Shown one piece after another: positions 53,806-63,367 of a stretch of 64,000 nt of DNA (the first letter of the stretch is position 1; each line of letters starts with the position of its first letter). The notes under the pieces were generated by a model. The model did not search any database. It was given only the letters and a program-made list of their open reading frames with translations, and was not told the DNA's origin. The position numbers were made by a program, and so were the translations under genes. Where the stretch lies: the NCBI RefSeq assembly GCF_008180865.1, contig NZ_VTEX01000001.1, positions 643,261-707,260 on the forward strand. Reading direction: 5' to 3'. The DNA comes from Rossellomorea aquimaris. GTDB lineage: Bacteria; Bacillota; Bacilli; Bacillales; Bacillaceae_B.

Positions 53806-54900
53806 ATGAAGATTGTAACGGTTTTGGGAACACGCCCTGAAATCATCCGGTTGAGTGTAATCATGAAGAAGTTGGATCTGCTGGCGGATGACCATATTAT
53901 TGTCCATTCAGGGCAGAACTTTACCCACTCCCTAAATGGGATCTTCTTTAAAGAACTGGGATTAAGAGAGCCGGATTATGTGCTTTCAGGTAAACAACAA
54001 TCACTTGGAGAACAACTTTCATCATTATTTAAAGAGCTGGAGAAAATCTTACTGAAAGAAAAACCGGACAAGGTACTGGTGTTGGGGGATACAAATAGCG
54101 GTTTAAGCGCAATTCTCGCAGAAAGAATGATGATCCCTGTGGTTCATATGGAAGCCGGAAATCGTTGTTTTGACTTGAATGTACCTGAAGAAAAAAACCG
54201 GAAAATTATAGATGCAGTATCTTCCTATAATCTCGTATACACACCATACAGCAAGACCAATTTACTCAATGAAGGTATGACATCCAGCAAAATCATCATT
54301 ACAGGAAACCCGATCTTCGAAGTTCTAAACCAATATGATGTACAGATTGAAGGTAGCGAGATCCTTCAAGAGTTAGCATTGGAGAAAAAAGATTACTTCC
54401 TGGCGACTATCCACCGTGCAGAGAATGTAGATAACCCGGCACATTTATCTACTATCGTGAATGCACTTAACCAGCTGGCCGACACTTATAAAAAGAGGAT
54501 TATCCTCAGTACTCATCCTAGAACTCGATCGAAACTACATTCATCCCCACATTTACAATTACATCCATTAATCGAGCTTCACGAACCATTCGGATTTTTT
54601 GACTTCATAAAACTTGAGAAAAACGCATTTTGTGTGTTAACGGACAGCGGAACAGTTCAAGAGGAATGCTGTATATTTCATATTCCGACTGTAACGGTCA
54701 GAAAGACAACTGAGCGGCCGGAAACGGTGGATTGCGGCAGTAATTTCATTTCGGGGTTAAAGGAAACGGCCATTTTAAATGGGGTGAAGGTAATGTGCTC
54801 AAAACCATCAAAGTGGGTTTGTCCAGCCGAGTACCTTGATACAAATGTTTCCGATAAAGTGATTAATATTCTACTAGGGGGTTCAGACATTGTTTACTAA
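53806..54900 (+). CDS. UDP-N-acetylglucosamine 2-epimerase family (CapG/WbjD/WbvD-like)
   Basis: A 364-residue GT-B-fold epimerase, MKIVTVLGTRPEIIRLSVIM. Residues 114-123 read HMEAGNRCFD, the variant typical of CapG/WbjD-class enzymes that epimerise C2 of L-sugars, rather than HVEAG of WecB. GDTNSGLSA and DSGTVQEECC are present. The ATG at 53806 follows AAGGAGAGGTGATC. It overlaps the next gene by 11 bases. With the two genes downstream it forms a predicted three-step route to a UDP-N-acetyl-L-aminosugar. Confidence 0.85.
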   Translation: MKIVTVLGTRPEIIRLSVIMKKLDLLADDHIIVHSGQNFTHSLNGIFFKELGLREPDYVLSGKQQSLGEQLSSLFKELEKILLKEKPDKVLVLGDTNSGLSAILAERMMIPVVHMEAGNRCFDLNVPEEKNRKIIDAVSSYNLVYTPYSKTNLLNEGMTSSKIIITGNPIFEVLNQYDVQIEGSEILQELALEKKDYFLATIHRAENVDNPAHLSTIVNALNQLADTYKKRIILSTHPRTRSKLHSSPHLQLHPLIELHEPFGFFDFIKLEKNAFCVLTDSGTVQEECCIFHIPTVTVRKTTERPETVDCGSNFISGLKETAILNGVKVMCSKPSKWVCPAEYLDTNVSDKVINILLGGSDIVY

Positions 54901-55882
54901 TAAAACAATTCTTGTAACGGGTGGTACTGGATCATGGGGAAATGAACTGGTATCTCAACTGCTTGAAAAAGATCCAAGGGAGATTCGTATCTTTTCCAGA
55001 AATGAAACGAGCCAGGTATTAATGAAACAAAAATTTGAGAATCATCCTAAGTTGACGTTCATTATTGGGGATGTAAGAGACAAAGAAGCGGTTTCAGAAG
55101 CCACTCGAATGGTCGATTATATCTTTCACCTGGCTGCTCTTAAGCATGTTCCTGTATGTGAATTCCAGCCTTTGGAAGCATTGAAAACAAATGTAATGGG
55201 CACACAGAATATAATAGATGCAGCGATTGAAAATAATGTTGAAAAGGTCATCAATATCTCCACTGATAAAGCCGCGAATCCTTCCAATTTCTATGGATTT
55301 ACAAAAGCGATGGGAGAGAAATTGATCATTAATGCAAATGTATTAACGGATAAAACTAAGTTTGTCTGTGTTCGCGGAGGAAATGTATTAGGGACAAATG
55401 GAAGTGTCATACATGTATTCAAACATGGAATCAAGACCAAATCCAAAATTGGTATTACAGATAAAAAAATGACCCGTTTTTTTCTTACAATCAAGGATGC
55501 TATTAAACTTCTTTTCAAAGCAACATTTGAAAGTCATGGAGGAGAAATCTTTGTTATGAAGATGCCAACGTGTAAAATCATCGATCTTGCTCAAGTATTA
55601 ATTGATCAGTACTCACCAGACAAGGAAGTGATTATTGAGGAATCGGGAATACGTCCAGGAGAGAAACTCCACGAGCTTCTTTTAACGGAATTTGAAAGTC
55701 ATAATACGATTGTGTATGATAACGAGTATTTTGTCATACTGCCAACCATACCTATCAAGGGGTTAATGGAATATTACGAGGACTTCCCCCAAGTAGATTT
55801 AGATACGTATTCTTCCAGTGACAATATCATTGATTATGATCAGATCAAAACAATGCTGAAAGATGGGGGTTTTCTAGAATGA
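54890..55882 (+). CDS. UDP-GlcNAc 4,6-dehydratase/5-epimerase family (CapE/WbjB/WbvB-like)
   Basis: A polysaccharide-biosynthesis SDR of 330 residues: TGGTGSWGNELVSQLLEKDP, then HLAALKHVPVCEFQPLEALK, STDKAANPSNFYGFTKAMGE with the Tyr-Lys pair, RGGNVLGTNGSVI and TDKKMTRFFLT. These are hallmarks of the FlaA1/CapE class. The family converts UDP-GlcNAc to a UDP-4-keto-6-deoxy sugar with inversion at C5. The start is TTG behind AGGGGG inside the preceding gene. The stop overlaps the next ATG by four bases. Confidence 0.87.
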   Translation: MFTNKTILVTGGTGSWGNELVSQLLEKDPREIRIFSRNETSQVLMKQKFENHPKLTFIIGDVRDKEAVSEATRMVDYIFHLAALKHVPVCEFQPLEALKTNVMGTQNIIDAAIENNVEKVINISTDKAANPSNFYGFTKAMGEKLIINANVLTDKTKFVCVRGGNVLGTNGSVIHVFKHGIKTKSKIGITDKKMTRFFLTIKDAIKLLFKATFESHGGEIFVMKMPTCKIIDLAQVLIDQYSPDKEVIIEESGIRPGEKLHELLLTEFESHNTIVYDNEYFVILPTIPIKGLMEYYEDFPQVDLDTYSSSDNIIDYDQIKTMLKDGGFLE

Positions 55883-56700
55883 ATATCCTCGTTTTGGGGG
55901 GACACGGAATGGCAGGTCATGTCATCGTAGAATATTTTCGACGTTGTGGTCATCACGTTTTATATACGGTTAGAAAAGAAGATAATAAAGGTATTTTATT
56001 AGATGTAAGGGATCTTGAAAATGTAAGAAAGGTTGTATTGGAGCATAAGGTTGAAATCGTCATCAACGCCACAGGACTTCTTAACGACTACGCCGAAACT
56101 CATGTGAAGGAAGCCATCCGAGTGAACAGTCTACTACCTCACTCATTGATGGACATGGTAAATGAATACGGAGGTAAGCTGGTCCACATAAGCACAGACT
56201 GTGTTTTTTCCGGAGACAAAGGACAGTATACTGAAAACGACCGAAAAGATGGTTGGAACGTTTATTCCCAATCAAAATCACTTGGCGAAATCGAAACTCC
56301 GCCTCATCTGACCGTCCGTACTTCCATCATAGGCCCTGAATTAAAAGAGGACGGTATAGGTCTCCTCCATTGGTTCCTACAACAGAGCGGAAGTATAAAA
56401 GGATATAAAAATGTCTTCTGGAATGGTGTTACGACCCTTGAATTGGCAAAAGCCATTCAAGCATTGATAGTGGAGAATATTTCAGGGATATATCATTTGA
56501 ATGTCGATGAGAAGATATCCAAATTTGAGCTCCTGCTTTTATTCAAGGAAATTTTCGAGCACGATGATGTAGATATTTTCCCTGTAGAGGAACCAAAGCA
56601 TGATAAGACTCTGGTTCATACAAGAACGGATTACAAGTTTCCGGTGAAGGGTTACAGGGAGATGTTGAATGAACTTCGAGATTGGATGAAAGAAAAATGA
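55879..56700 (+). CDS. RmlD-like nucleotide-sugar 4-ketoreductase (WbvR-like)
   Basis: A 273-residue RmlD-type SDR: MNILVLGGHGMAGHVIVEYF, HISTDCVFSGDKGQY and YSQSKSLGE with the Tyr-Lys pair. It would reduce the 4-keto group made by the CapE-like enzyme. It lacks the C-terminal cupin domain of CapF (about 370 residues), which favours an L-rhamnosamine/L-quinovosamine route (WbvB-WbvR-WbvD type) over L-fucosamine. Four-base overlaps couple it on both sides. Confidence 0.84.
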   Translation: MNILVLGGHGMAGHVIVEYFRRCGHHVLYTVRKEDNKGILLDVRDLENVRKVVLEHKVEIVINATGLLNDYAETHVKEAIRVNSLLPHSLMDMVNEYGGKLVHISTDCVFSGDKGQYTENDRKDGWNVYSQSKSLGEIETPPHLTVRTSIIGPELKEDGIGLLHWFLQQSGSIKGYKNVFWNGVTTLELAKAIQALIVENISGIYHLNVDEKISKFELLLLFKEIFEHDDVDIFPVEEPKHDKTLVHTRTDYKFPVKGYREMLNELRDWMKEK

Positions 56701-57578
56701 GTAAAGTCTTCATTACCGGTGCATCTGGTTTTACAGGGAGACATGCATGTGAGTATTATCTTAATAAAGGGTATGAGGTCTATGGAGCAGTTCGGCACCA
56801 TCAACAGCCCCGGAAACAGGTTCAACAGGTGAAATGTGATTTGCTGAATGCAGAGGCTTTGAGTGATATACTTAAATCTATTCAACCGCGATTTATCCTT
56901 CACCTTGCTGCTCAGAATCATAGTGGTCGCTCATGGGAAGATCCGATCTCCACCATGAATACAAATGTAATAGGAACGATGAATCTTCTTGAAGCAGTAA
57001 AAAAAGCTGTTCCCCAATCCACTATTCTCATCGTTGGCTCTGTTATCGAGTATAATCCATGTCAATCACGATATCCCAATCATCCATATGGCTTATCAAA
57101 ATATATGCAAATTCTCGTATCATCCAGCTGGTCAACGTTCTATGATCTCGACGTACGAATAGCAAAGCCTTCCAATTTGATAGGTCCAGGTAATTCAAAT
57201 GGCATTTGCTCTCTACTTGCCCAAAAATGTTTACATTACCGGAAAGATAAATCGAAAACCTTTCATTTTCATAACATCCTTGATCATAGAGATTTTTTAG
57301 ATGTAAGGGACGCCATTGTAGCCTACGATTTAATTCTGCATAAAGGAAAAAAAAATCATAGCTATACTATAGCCAGAGGTGAAACATTCACTTTTTTAAA
57401 GATTGCAAAAATGTTGAAGGAGCTATCACATAGTGATCTTCCATTATTCACCGAACATTTTCACCACACACCTGAAATTCATTTTGAAAATTCCTCGCTT
57501 CGTCAATTATTTTGGAAACCCACCTTATCACTGCAAGAAAGTTTGAATGATATCCTCGAGTACTTCGAAGACCATTAA
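56697..57578 (+). CDS. NAD-dependent epimerase/dehydratase (GDP-mannose dehydratase-like SDR)
   Basis: An extended SDR of 293 residues: VFITGASGFTGRHACEYYLN, HLAAQNHSGRSWEDPISTMN, VGSVIEYNP and Tyr-Lys in HPYGLSKYMQ. The layout resembles GDP-mannose 4,6-dehydratase or RMD-type 4-keto reductases; the substrate cannot be fixed from sequence. The ATG overlaps the preceding stop (ATGA). It is the last gene of the five-gene plus-strand sugar operon. Confidence 0.84.
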   Translation: MSKVFITGASGFTGRHACEYYLNKGYEVYGAVRHHQQPRKQVQQVKCDLLNAEALSDILKSIQPRFILHLAAQNHSGRSWEDPISTMNTNVIGTMNLLEAVKKAVPQSTILIVGSVIEYNPCQSRYPNHPYGLSKYMQILVSSSWSTFYDLDVRIAKPSNLIGPGNSNGICSLLAQKCLHYRKDKSKTFHFHNILDHRDFLDVRDAIVAYDLILHKGKKNHSYTIARGETFTFLKIAKMLKELSHSDLPLFTEHFHHTPEIHFENSSLRQLFWKPTLSLQESLNDILEYFEDH

Positions 57579-57584
57579 GCGGGC

Positions 57585-57621
57585 ATCTCATTGCGACGGG
57601 AACTTTATGTCGTAATGAGAT
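57585..57621. terminator. Hairpin between convergent genes
   Basis: Perfect 13-bp stem ATCTCATT-CGAC / GTCG-AATGAGAT (one internal mismatch) with an 11-base loop. There is no clear T run, so it is a weak or Rho-independent-like end for either side. Confidence 0.5.
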
Positions 57622-57632
57622 ATTGGTGTTCA

Positions 57633-58514
57633 CTAAAAGAAAATGTTGAACTTCTTGAACAAATCTTCGATGTCGATTTTTCTTCTGCCTACATATTGAG
57701 CCCTTTTAAGTAGTACACCGTCTTTGATCACTTTTTTTTCAATGACAGCAGGCGAACCATGTATAACAAGAGTTTTCGCTTTTTTTATCCTTTTATTATC
57801 GAAATGAAGGTAAGCCATTCTTAATAAGTTATAGTAAATTCCTTCATAATTAACGTTGTAAGGATGAATGGTTCTAAATAAGTGAAGAACAGTTACCTGT
57901 GGATCGCAGTGACAGCGATATCCAAAAAGCCATAGTTTGAGTGATATTTCAACATCTTCATGTCCCCACGTTGAAAACCCTGTTTCGAACCCGCCTATAT
58001 CGTTAAACACCTTCTGTGATATTATGATACAAGCTCCTGGTAATACGGCTGTTTCAAACAAAAAACTCCGTTTTTGATGCCACTTTATTTTGAGTGCAGG
58101 AGTTAAGGATTGGCCATATCCCTTGATGGATGGATCATCAAGAGATCCTATAGCAGGGCATACAGCGTCGCTTGTCCCTTTGACGATATGATAAACTAAA
58201 CGGTCAATCCAGAAATTCTCGAACGTCATATGAGCATCACAAAATGCTAAATATGGATATTTAGCTCTTGAAGCCCCCAAGTTTCTGGCATTTGCCGGAC
58301 CTAATGCATTTGCACGGACATACGTCACTTTATGCCGGTGTAAGTAATTTTCCAAAAAGTTGCAGCATTTATCTGTGGAACCATCATCCACTATAATTGC
58401 TTCAATCTCAATATTCGTTTTAATTGTAAACAATGAATCCAAGGTCATTTTCACATTCTTACCTTCATTACGAACTGGAAAAATGATTGATACTTTTGGA
58501 GGCTCTTTTCCCAT
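57633..58514 (-). CDS. GT2 glycosyltransferase with GalNAc-transferase-like C-terminal motif
   Basis: A GT-A enzyme of 293 residues. VSIIFPVRNEGKNVKMTLDS and IVDDGSTDKC form the nucleotide site, and LAFCDAHMTF supplies the DxH metal motif. GGFETGFSTWGHEDVEISLK is the acceptor-side segment typical of polypeptide-GalNAc-transferase and galactosyltransferase relatives. It is cytosolic. The ATG follows AAAGGGGCGATACT. A sigma-K-like promoter lies 34 bases upstream, which suggests late mother-cell expression. Confidence 0.87.
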   Translation of the reverse strand: MGKEPPKVSIIFPVRNEGKNVKMTLDSLFTIKTNIEIEAIIVDDGSTDKCCNFLENYLHRHKVTYVRANALGPANARNLGASRAKYPYLAFCDAHMTFENFWIDRLVYHIVKGTSDAVCPAIGSLDDPSIKGYGQSLTPALKIKWHQKRSFLFETAVLPGACIIISQKVFNDIGGFETGFSTWGHEDVEISLKLWLFGYRCHCDPQVTVLHLFRTIHPYNVNYEGIYYNLLRMAYLHFDNKRIKKAKTLVIHGSPAVIEKKVIKDGVLLKRAQYVGRRKIDIEDLFKKFNIFF

Positions 58515-58547
58515 AGTATCGCCCCTTTGCTCTGATATAGTTTACGG

Positions 58548-58575
58548 TAGTGTATGGGGAAAAAGGATTTTTCGT
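58548..58575 (-). promoter_or_regulatory. Sigma-K-type promoter for the GT2 gene
   Basis: On the minus strand ACG, 16 bases, CATACACTA: exact -10 match to CATAnnnTA with AC at -35. Confidence 0.58.
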
Positions 58576-58582
58576 GAATATA

Positions 58583-58608
58583 GAAAAGGCTGCTTTTTTT
58601 AGCAGCCG
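58583..58608 (-). terminator. Terminator of the sat-cysQ operon
   Basis: On the minus strand GGCTGCT pairs with AGCAGCC around AAAAA, followed by TTTTCT. Confidence 0.88.
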
Positions 58609-58616
58609 GAATATTA

Positions 58617-59384
58617 TTAAGATATGGAACAGATGAAAGAGGGGTTAATGAGGATTTCCTTGTTGTAGACAAGAGGTTTGCCAGTTTCATATTCAAGCAC
58701 TTGCCCGTTTGCTTCTTCTACAATTATTTGCCCTGCAGCTGTGTCCCATTCCATTGTAGGTGCTAGTCGGGGATAATATTGGGCACTGCCTTCTGCAATC
58801 ATACAGAACTTCAAGGAACTTCCAATAGAAGCAAACTCAATTTCCCCTTCCTGTCCTTGTAAAAGGTCAACATAGTCCAGAGTCGCTTTGGACAGATGGG
58901 ACTTGGATATGAGCACCTTTTTTCCAAAAGAGGATGAAGAATTGATCAATGTCGATTTTCTATCTCCGGAAGTACCTCCACACATTATCTTGAAAGCGCC
59001 TTTATTTTTTTCAGCGAAATACAGAATATCGAGAGCAGGGGCGTATATTACTCCCATTACAGGACGGCTTTCTTTGATGAGAGCGATATTTACGGTGAAT
59101 TCATCATTCTTTTTGATAAACTCCTTCGTTCCGTCCAGAGGGTCAATCAACCAAAATGTAGACCAGTTCTTTCTCTCTTCAAAGGGGATCGTGTCGCCTT
59201 CTTCACTTAGTACGGGGATAACTGCCGACAACTTACATAGTTCAGATTTTATATATTCATGGGACAGCTGGTCTGCAAGAGTTAACGGTGATAAATCTGC
59301 TTTTTGATAAATGTTATACGTATCGTTATATACTTCCAAAATTCTCATTCCCGCCTGTATCGCAATTTCAATTATGTCCTTCAT
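58617..59384 (-). CDS. cysQ: 3'(2'),5'-bisphosphate nucleotidase CysQ
   Basis: An inositol-monophosphatase-fold enzyme of 255 residues that removes the 3' phosphate from PAP, the by-product of PAPS-using sulfotransferases and reductases. Metal motifs are SEEGD (60-64) and DPLDGT at 81-86, with a WDTAAGQIIVEEANG second site near the C-terminus. The ATG at 59384 is 11 bases from AAGGAGGTG; the TTG at 59387 is equally possible. It is the last gene of the PAPS operon. Confidence 0.9.
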   Translation of the reverse strand: MKDIIEIAIQAGMRILEVYNDTYNIYQKADLSPLTLADQLSHEYIKSELCKLSAVIPVLSEEGDTIPFEERKNWSTFWLIDPLDGTKEFIKKNDEFTVNIALIKESRPVMGVIYAPALDILYFAEKNKGAFKIMCGGTSGDRKSTLINSSSSFGKKVLISKSHLSKATLDYVDLLQGQEGEIEFASIGSSLKFCMIAEGSAQYYPRLAPTMEWDTAAGQIIVEEANGQVLEYETGKPLVYNKEILINPSFICSIS

Positions 59385-59429
59385 CAAACCGCATTCACCT
59401 CCTTATGAAAAAATCCCTTAATAAGGTTT

Positions 59430-60026
59430 CTAAATCAATTTATTGTTCTTTAAATACTGGACGATTTGCTCGACGGATTTTTCAATGGACTGGCCTTCTG
59501 TGTCAACCATTATTTCAGGCGATTCAGGAATTTCGTATGGTGAATCAATACCTGTAAACCCTTTGATTTCACCCTTATCCACTTTTTCATAAAGACCTTT
59601 AGGATCCCTATTTATACAGGTCTGAACGTTTGCATGAACATAAATCTCAATGAATTCTTGTTGTTGAAAGAGAGATCTAACGAATGCTCTATCCTCTTTA
59701 AAGGGGGAAATGAATGCAGCTAATGTTAATACCCCTGCATCGACAAATAATTTAGATACTTCTCCGACTCTTCTTATGTTTTCTTTGCGATCTTCTTTTG
59801 AAAATGATAAGTCTTGATTTAATCCATGTCGAATATTATCGCCATCAAGTCGGTAAGTGTGGATCCCATGTTCGTGCAATACTTTTTCAACCTCGACTGC
59901 AATGGTGGACTTCCCAGAGCCAGACAATCCTGTAAACCAAAGCAGTGCACTTTTATGTCCATGTAACTTGTGACGATTTGCTTTCACTACTTTTCCTTCA
60001 TGCCATTTAATATTCTTTTCCATCAT
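59430..60026 (-). CDS. cysC: Adenylylsulfate kinase
   Basis: CysC phosphorylates APS to PAPS. It has 198 residues with P-loop GLSGSGKST at 33-41, [16 protein letters not shown], the [13 protein letters not shown] lid segment and SPFKEDR. All catalytic segments are intact. The ATG at 60026 follows AAAGGAGATAAA; a TTG upstream overlaps that site. It lies 45 bases before cysQ and 25 bases after the permease gene, in one operon. Confidence 0.94.
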   Translation of the reverse strand: MMEKNIKWHEGKVVKANRHKLHGHKSALLWFTGLSGSGKSTIAVEVEKVLHEHGIHTYRLDGDNIRHGLNQDLSFSKEDRKENIRRVGEVSKLFVDAGVLTLAAFISPFKEDRAFVRSLFQQQEFIEIYVHANVQTCINRDPKGLYEKVDKGEIKGFTGIDSPYEIPESPEIMVDTEGQSIEKSVEQIVQYLKNNKLI

Positions 60027-60051
60027 TTTTATCTCCTTTCGTTTCAAAAAT

Positions 60052-61809
60052 TCATAGCCAAAAGAAATATATCAGCACTGCAGTGGTCAGCATCGTAATA
60101 ATATTCAGTGGTATTCCCGCCTTAAGGAAATCCTTAAACTGATATCCACCAGGACCATATACAATCAGGTTTGTTTGATAACCGATTGGAGTTGCGAAAC
60201 TAGCAGAAGCAGCAATGGTCACAGTGACTGCCAAGGCAATCGGATCTAAATCCATTGACCTTGAAACTTCCAGAATAATAGGAAACATCATGACTGCAGC
60301 AGCACTGTTAGTCATCATTTCAGTAAATATATTGGTTAAAAGGTAGATTGCGAGGATAACGGCAAAAACTCCAAGAGGTCTGGTAGCCTCCATTAATATA
60401 GTAGCAATATAAGCGGCAACACCTGAATTTATCAAGGCATACCCAATACCAAACGAACAGGAAACCAGTAACAATACATTCCATTGGATTGAATTTTTAA
60501 CCTCTTGTGCAGATACAATTTTTAATAAAAATAATAGTAAGGCAGTACATGCCATACCTGTCAACATGGATAGAAAGCTTAATGTCACCAATAGAATCAT
60601 TGTACCTAGTAATGCGATGGAGAACCATCCTTGCTTTGATTGTTTGTGGGTGCTGATTTTATTATCAATTGGTGTTGCGTAATAAAAGTCATTTGTATGC
60701 ACTTTTTTATGAAAATCAGGTCCAGTAACGAGTAACAAGATATCTCCAGGTTTTAAAACAACATCTCCAATTTTGGCTTTTATGCGCTGATTTTGTCTAT
60801 GGACAGCGAGGACGGCCGCATTGTGTCTACTTCTGAAATTCGTATCTTTGATTTTTTTAAATAATAAGGTTGAATGATGTGAAACCACAGCCTCCACCAA
60901 TTGTTTGAAGGGGAAATATGAACCGTTATTACTTTGTAATTCAAGCCCCTTATTGAACTGAAGCTCCGTGATGGTCGTAATGTCCCCTATGAAAATTAAA
61001 CGATCATTTTCTTTAAGGACGGTTGTATTTGTAACAGGGGTAATGATTTCGTCATCACGAATGATACTGACAAGAAATAGTCCTTTTAGACTCCTTAATC
61101 TGGCCTGTTCAACAGTTTTGTTGATATATGGGAATTCTTCAAGTACCAGGATTTCACCCGTAAACTCCCTCAAGGAATCCAGGTTAGTAATGGGACTGCT
61201 ATGACGGTTTGGCAACAGGTATGAACTGAAAAATACAAGGTAACATAAACCAACGAGGGTTATTGGAACCCCAATCTTACTAAGTTCGAAAAACGTGAAG
61301 CCCCTAAGGTTATGATCAAGAAGTAAACCATGGACGACAAGATTTGTCGATGTTCCAATGAGTGTAATAGTACCGCCAAGAATTGTCGCATAAGATAGTG
61401 GGATCAGGAATTTCGAAGGGGAAAGATGATGATCTTCACACCACTTCTTAACAAGAGGGGTGAAGGCAATGACAATGGGAGTATTGTTAAGAAAAGCTGA
61501 TAGGAAAGAGATTGGGAAGAGAATCTTTGCAAGTATGTGTTTTCTTGAAGTTGAATGATTCAGCAACATCTGAAAAACGCGATCGACAATTCCGCTGTTT
61601 TGAATACTACCAGCTATTATAAACAATAAACCGATGGTCAGCATCCCTTCATTAGAAAAGCCCCTTGTAGCTTCCTGAGGCGTAATGACACCTGTTAATA
61701 CGAATAGGAGAAGAGTTGCGGGTAGAACGATTTCGGGCCGTTCCAATTCAAAGACCAGGCATGAGAGCATAACAATCATTCCAAATATTACAATATAAAA
61801 TTCTAACAT
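60052..61809 (-). CDS. SLC13/DASS family sulfate permease with TrkA-C domains
   Basis: A sodium- or proton-coupled anion permease of 585 residues. About eleven hydrophobic segments are split by two soluble TrkA-C (RCK_C) domains (about 215-285 and 320-375). [10 protein letters not shown] and [18 protein letters not shown] are the paired anion and sodium motifs. Location between sat and cysC indicates sulfate as substrate. The ATG follows AAGGAGACGACATC. It differs from CysP, the usual Bacillus sulfate permease. Confidence 0.9.
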   Translation of the reverse strand: MLEFYIVIFGMIVMLSCLVFELERPEIVLPATLLLFVLTGVITPQEATRGFSNEGMLTIGLLFIIAGSIQNSGIVDRVFQMLLNHSTSRKHILAKILFPISFLSAFLNNTPIVIAFTPLVKKWCEDHHLSPSKFLIPLSYATILGGTITLIGTSTNLVVHGLLLDHNLRGFTFFELSKIGVPITLVGLCYLVFFSSYLLPNRHSSPITNLDSLREFTGEILVLEEFPYINKTVEQARLRSLKGLFLVSIIRDDEIITPVTNTTVLKENDRLIFIGDITTITELQFNKGLELQSNNGSYFPFKQLVEAVVSHHSTLLFKKIKDTNFRSRHNAAVLAVHRQNQRIKAKIGDVVLKPGDILLLVTGPDFHKKVHTNDFYYATPIDNKISTHKQSKQGWFSIALLGTMILLVTLSFLSMLTGMACTALLLFLLKIVSAQEVKNSIQWNVLLLVSCSFGIGYALINSGVAAYIATILMEATRPLGVFAVILAIYLLTNIFTEMMTNSAAAVMMFPIILEVSRSMDLDPIALAVTVTIAASASFATPIGYQTNLIVYGPGGYQFKDFLKAGIPLNIITMLTTAVLIYFFWL

Positions 61810-61839
61810 GATGTCGTCTCCTTGTGGTATACCTTGATC

Positions 61840-62988
61840 CTATGAATCACGGCTCATTTCATTAATTAGTACTTCAATCACTTCTGGTCTCGAAAATTCC
61901 TCAGGTGGCATGATTCCATCTTTTAACATTTTACGTACTTTGGTTCCGCTCAAATGAATGTGGAGTTCTTCATCATGAGGGCACGTTTTTGTAGTCGCCA
62001 TCGTAGCGCACTTAATACAATAAAATGCATGTTCAAATTTTAATATCTCTATTCCTATCTCCTCTTTTGTAAATTCGGAGAAGATTTCCTGAGCATCAAA
62101 TGTTCCATAATAATTCCCAACTCCAGCATGATCTCTTCCCACAATGAAATGCGAACAGCCGAAATTTTTCCGTACTAAACTATGGAATACAGCCTCACGA
62201 GGCCCTGCATATCTCATCGCTGCAGGAAAAGTAGACAATAGGACCCGATCTTTAGGATAGTATTCATCGAGTAGTATTTTATAGCTTATCATTCGAATCT
62301 CCGCAGGGATATCGTCTTGCTTTGTATCTCCCACTAATGGGTGAATTAATAATCCATCGACATTTTCCAAGGCTGTTTTTTGAAGGTATTCATGGGCACG
62401 GTGTATGGGATTCCTTGTTTGGAATGCGACGATGGTATTCCAACCTAATTCTGTATATCTTTCCCTCAATTGTTTTGGTGTTAGGAAATCCCTTGTAAAA
62501 CAATCAGGGAATTGAAGCAGCTTAACGGGTCCAGCTACATACACATCCTCTTTTGTAAAGGTTTTCTGAACACCGGGGTGAAGTTTGTCCAATGTTTTAA
62601 ATACGAAAAGTGCTTCTGCTTCTTTACTGTATTCATACATTTCTTGTATATCCATCATACCGTAGGCCACTCCATCTTCTCCTTTAAGAAAAACGGTATC
62701 ACCAATTGAAAGACTCTCCTTTAATTGTTTAGAAATAGGGAGAGTAATAGGTAGACTCCAAACCATTCCATTTGCCAAACGCATATCTTTCAGAACATTC
62801 AGATAGTCTTTTTGGTTCATGAATCCCTGTAAGGGGCTGAAGGCACCTGTGGCAATCAGAACTAAATCGGAAAGCCCCCATGAATCTAACGTGATGGATG
62901 GAAGGGAAGAAATTCGGGTTAATAGTTCATCACGTACTTTCCCTTTTACTACCTGGTCAATGAGTTTACCGCCATGAGGGGTAATCAT
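61840..62988 (-). CDS. sat: Sulfate adenylyltransferase (ATP sulfurylase)
   Basis: Sat makes APS from sulfate and ATP. It has 382 residues with [11 protein letters not shown] at 190-200 (HxxH), [11 protein letters not shown] and [13 protein letters not shown], all conserved. The C-terminus has a Cys-containing segment ([19 protein letters not shown]) as in bacterial homodimeric enzymes. The ATG at 62988 follows AAAGGAGAATTTATT; the ATG at 63006 overlaps that site. It is the first gene of a four-gene operon. CATAAACTA (63077-63085, minus strand) is a sigma-K-like -10 without a -35. Confidence 0.95.
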   Translation of the reverse strand: MITPHGGKLIDQVVKGKVRDELLTRISSLPSITLDSWGLSDLVLIATGAFSPLQGFMNQKDYLNVLKDMRLANGMVWSLPITLPISKQLKESLSIGDTVFLKGEDGVAYGMMDIQEMYEYSKEAEALFVFKTLDKLHPGVQKTFTKEDVYVAGPVKLLQFPDCFTRDFLTPKQLRERYTELGWNTIVAFQTRNPIHRAHEYLQKTALENVDGLLIHPLVGDTKQDDIPAEIRMISYKILLDEYYPKDRVLLSTFPAAMRYAGPREAVFHSLVRKNFGCSHFIVGRDHAGVGNYYGTFDAQEIFSEFTKEEIGIEILKFEHAFYCIKCATMATTKTCPHDEELHIHLSGTKVRKMLKDGIMPPEEFSRPEVIEVLINEMSRDS

Positions 62989-63303
62989 AATAAATTCTCC
63001 TTTCATAAAACATCATTTTTATTACCTGATCATCACCATCCATATGATGAAGTGTAGATCGACACCTGACTCTTACTAGTTTATGTTAAAAATAATGAGA
63101 GGAGAGGGCTGTGGAATAAAACAAACATCAGCCCACCCCTTATAACGAAAGCGCCTTCACCAGTACTGCTATACGTAAAGCGAAACATTAAATATGAGGA
63201 TGTCGTCAAATAGTTTTTGGGTGACATACTCTGAAAATGGAGGAGTATGAACCCATACTCGAGGGAATCGATTTCGGTGTTTGCTACTTACGAAAGAACT
63301 AAA

Positions 63304-63332
63304 TCATATTTCATTCTTAGTATTCATAAGAT
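63304..63332 (+). promoter_or_regulatory. Sigma-E-like promoter before the last gene
   Basis: TCATATT, 14 bases, CATAAGAT. The -35 matches the sigma-E consensus very well and spacing is ideal; the -10 differs at two positions. It overlaps CATAAGATA, also a sigma-K -10 match. It lies 35 bases before the start codon. The rest of the 379-base gap from sat has only a weak GGGCTG/CAGCCC hairpin near 63108. Confidence 0.45.
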
Positions 63333-63367
63333 ACATAGACAACTTCAATAGGGTGGTGAGCATTTAC

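Noticed and set aside
63000..63200. S-box or other riboswitch before sat
   Set aside because: Only a weak GGGCTG/CAGCCC hairpin is visible; no conserved riboswitch core or terminator was found.
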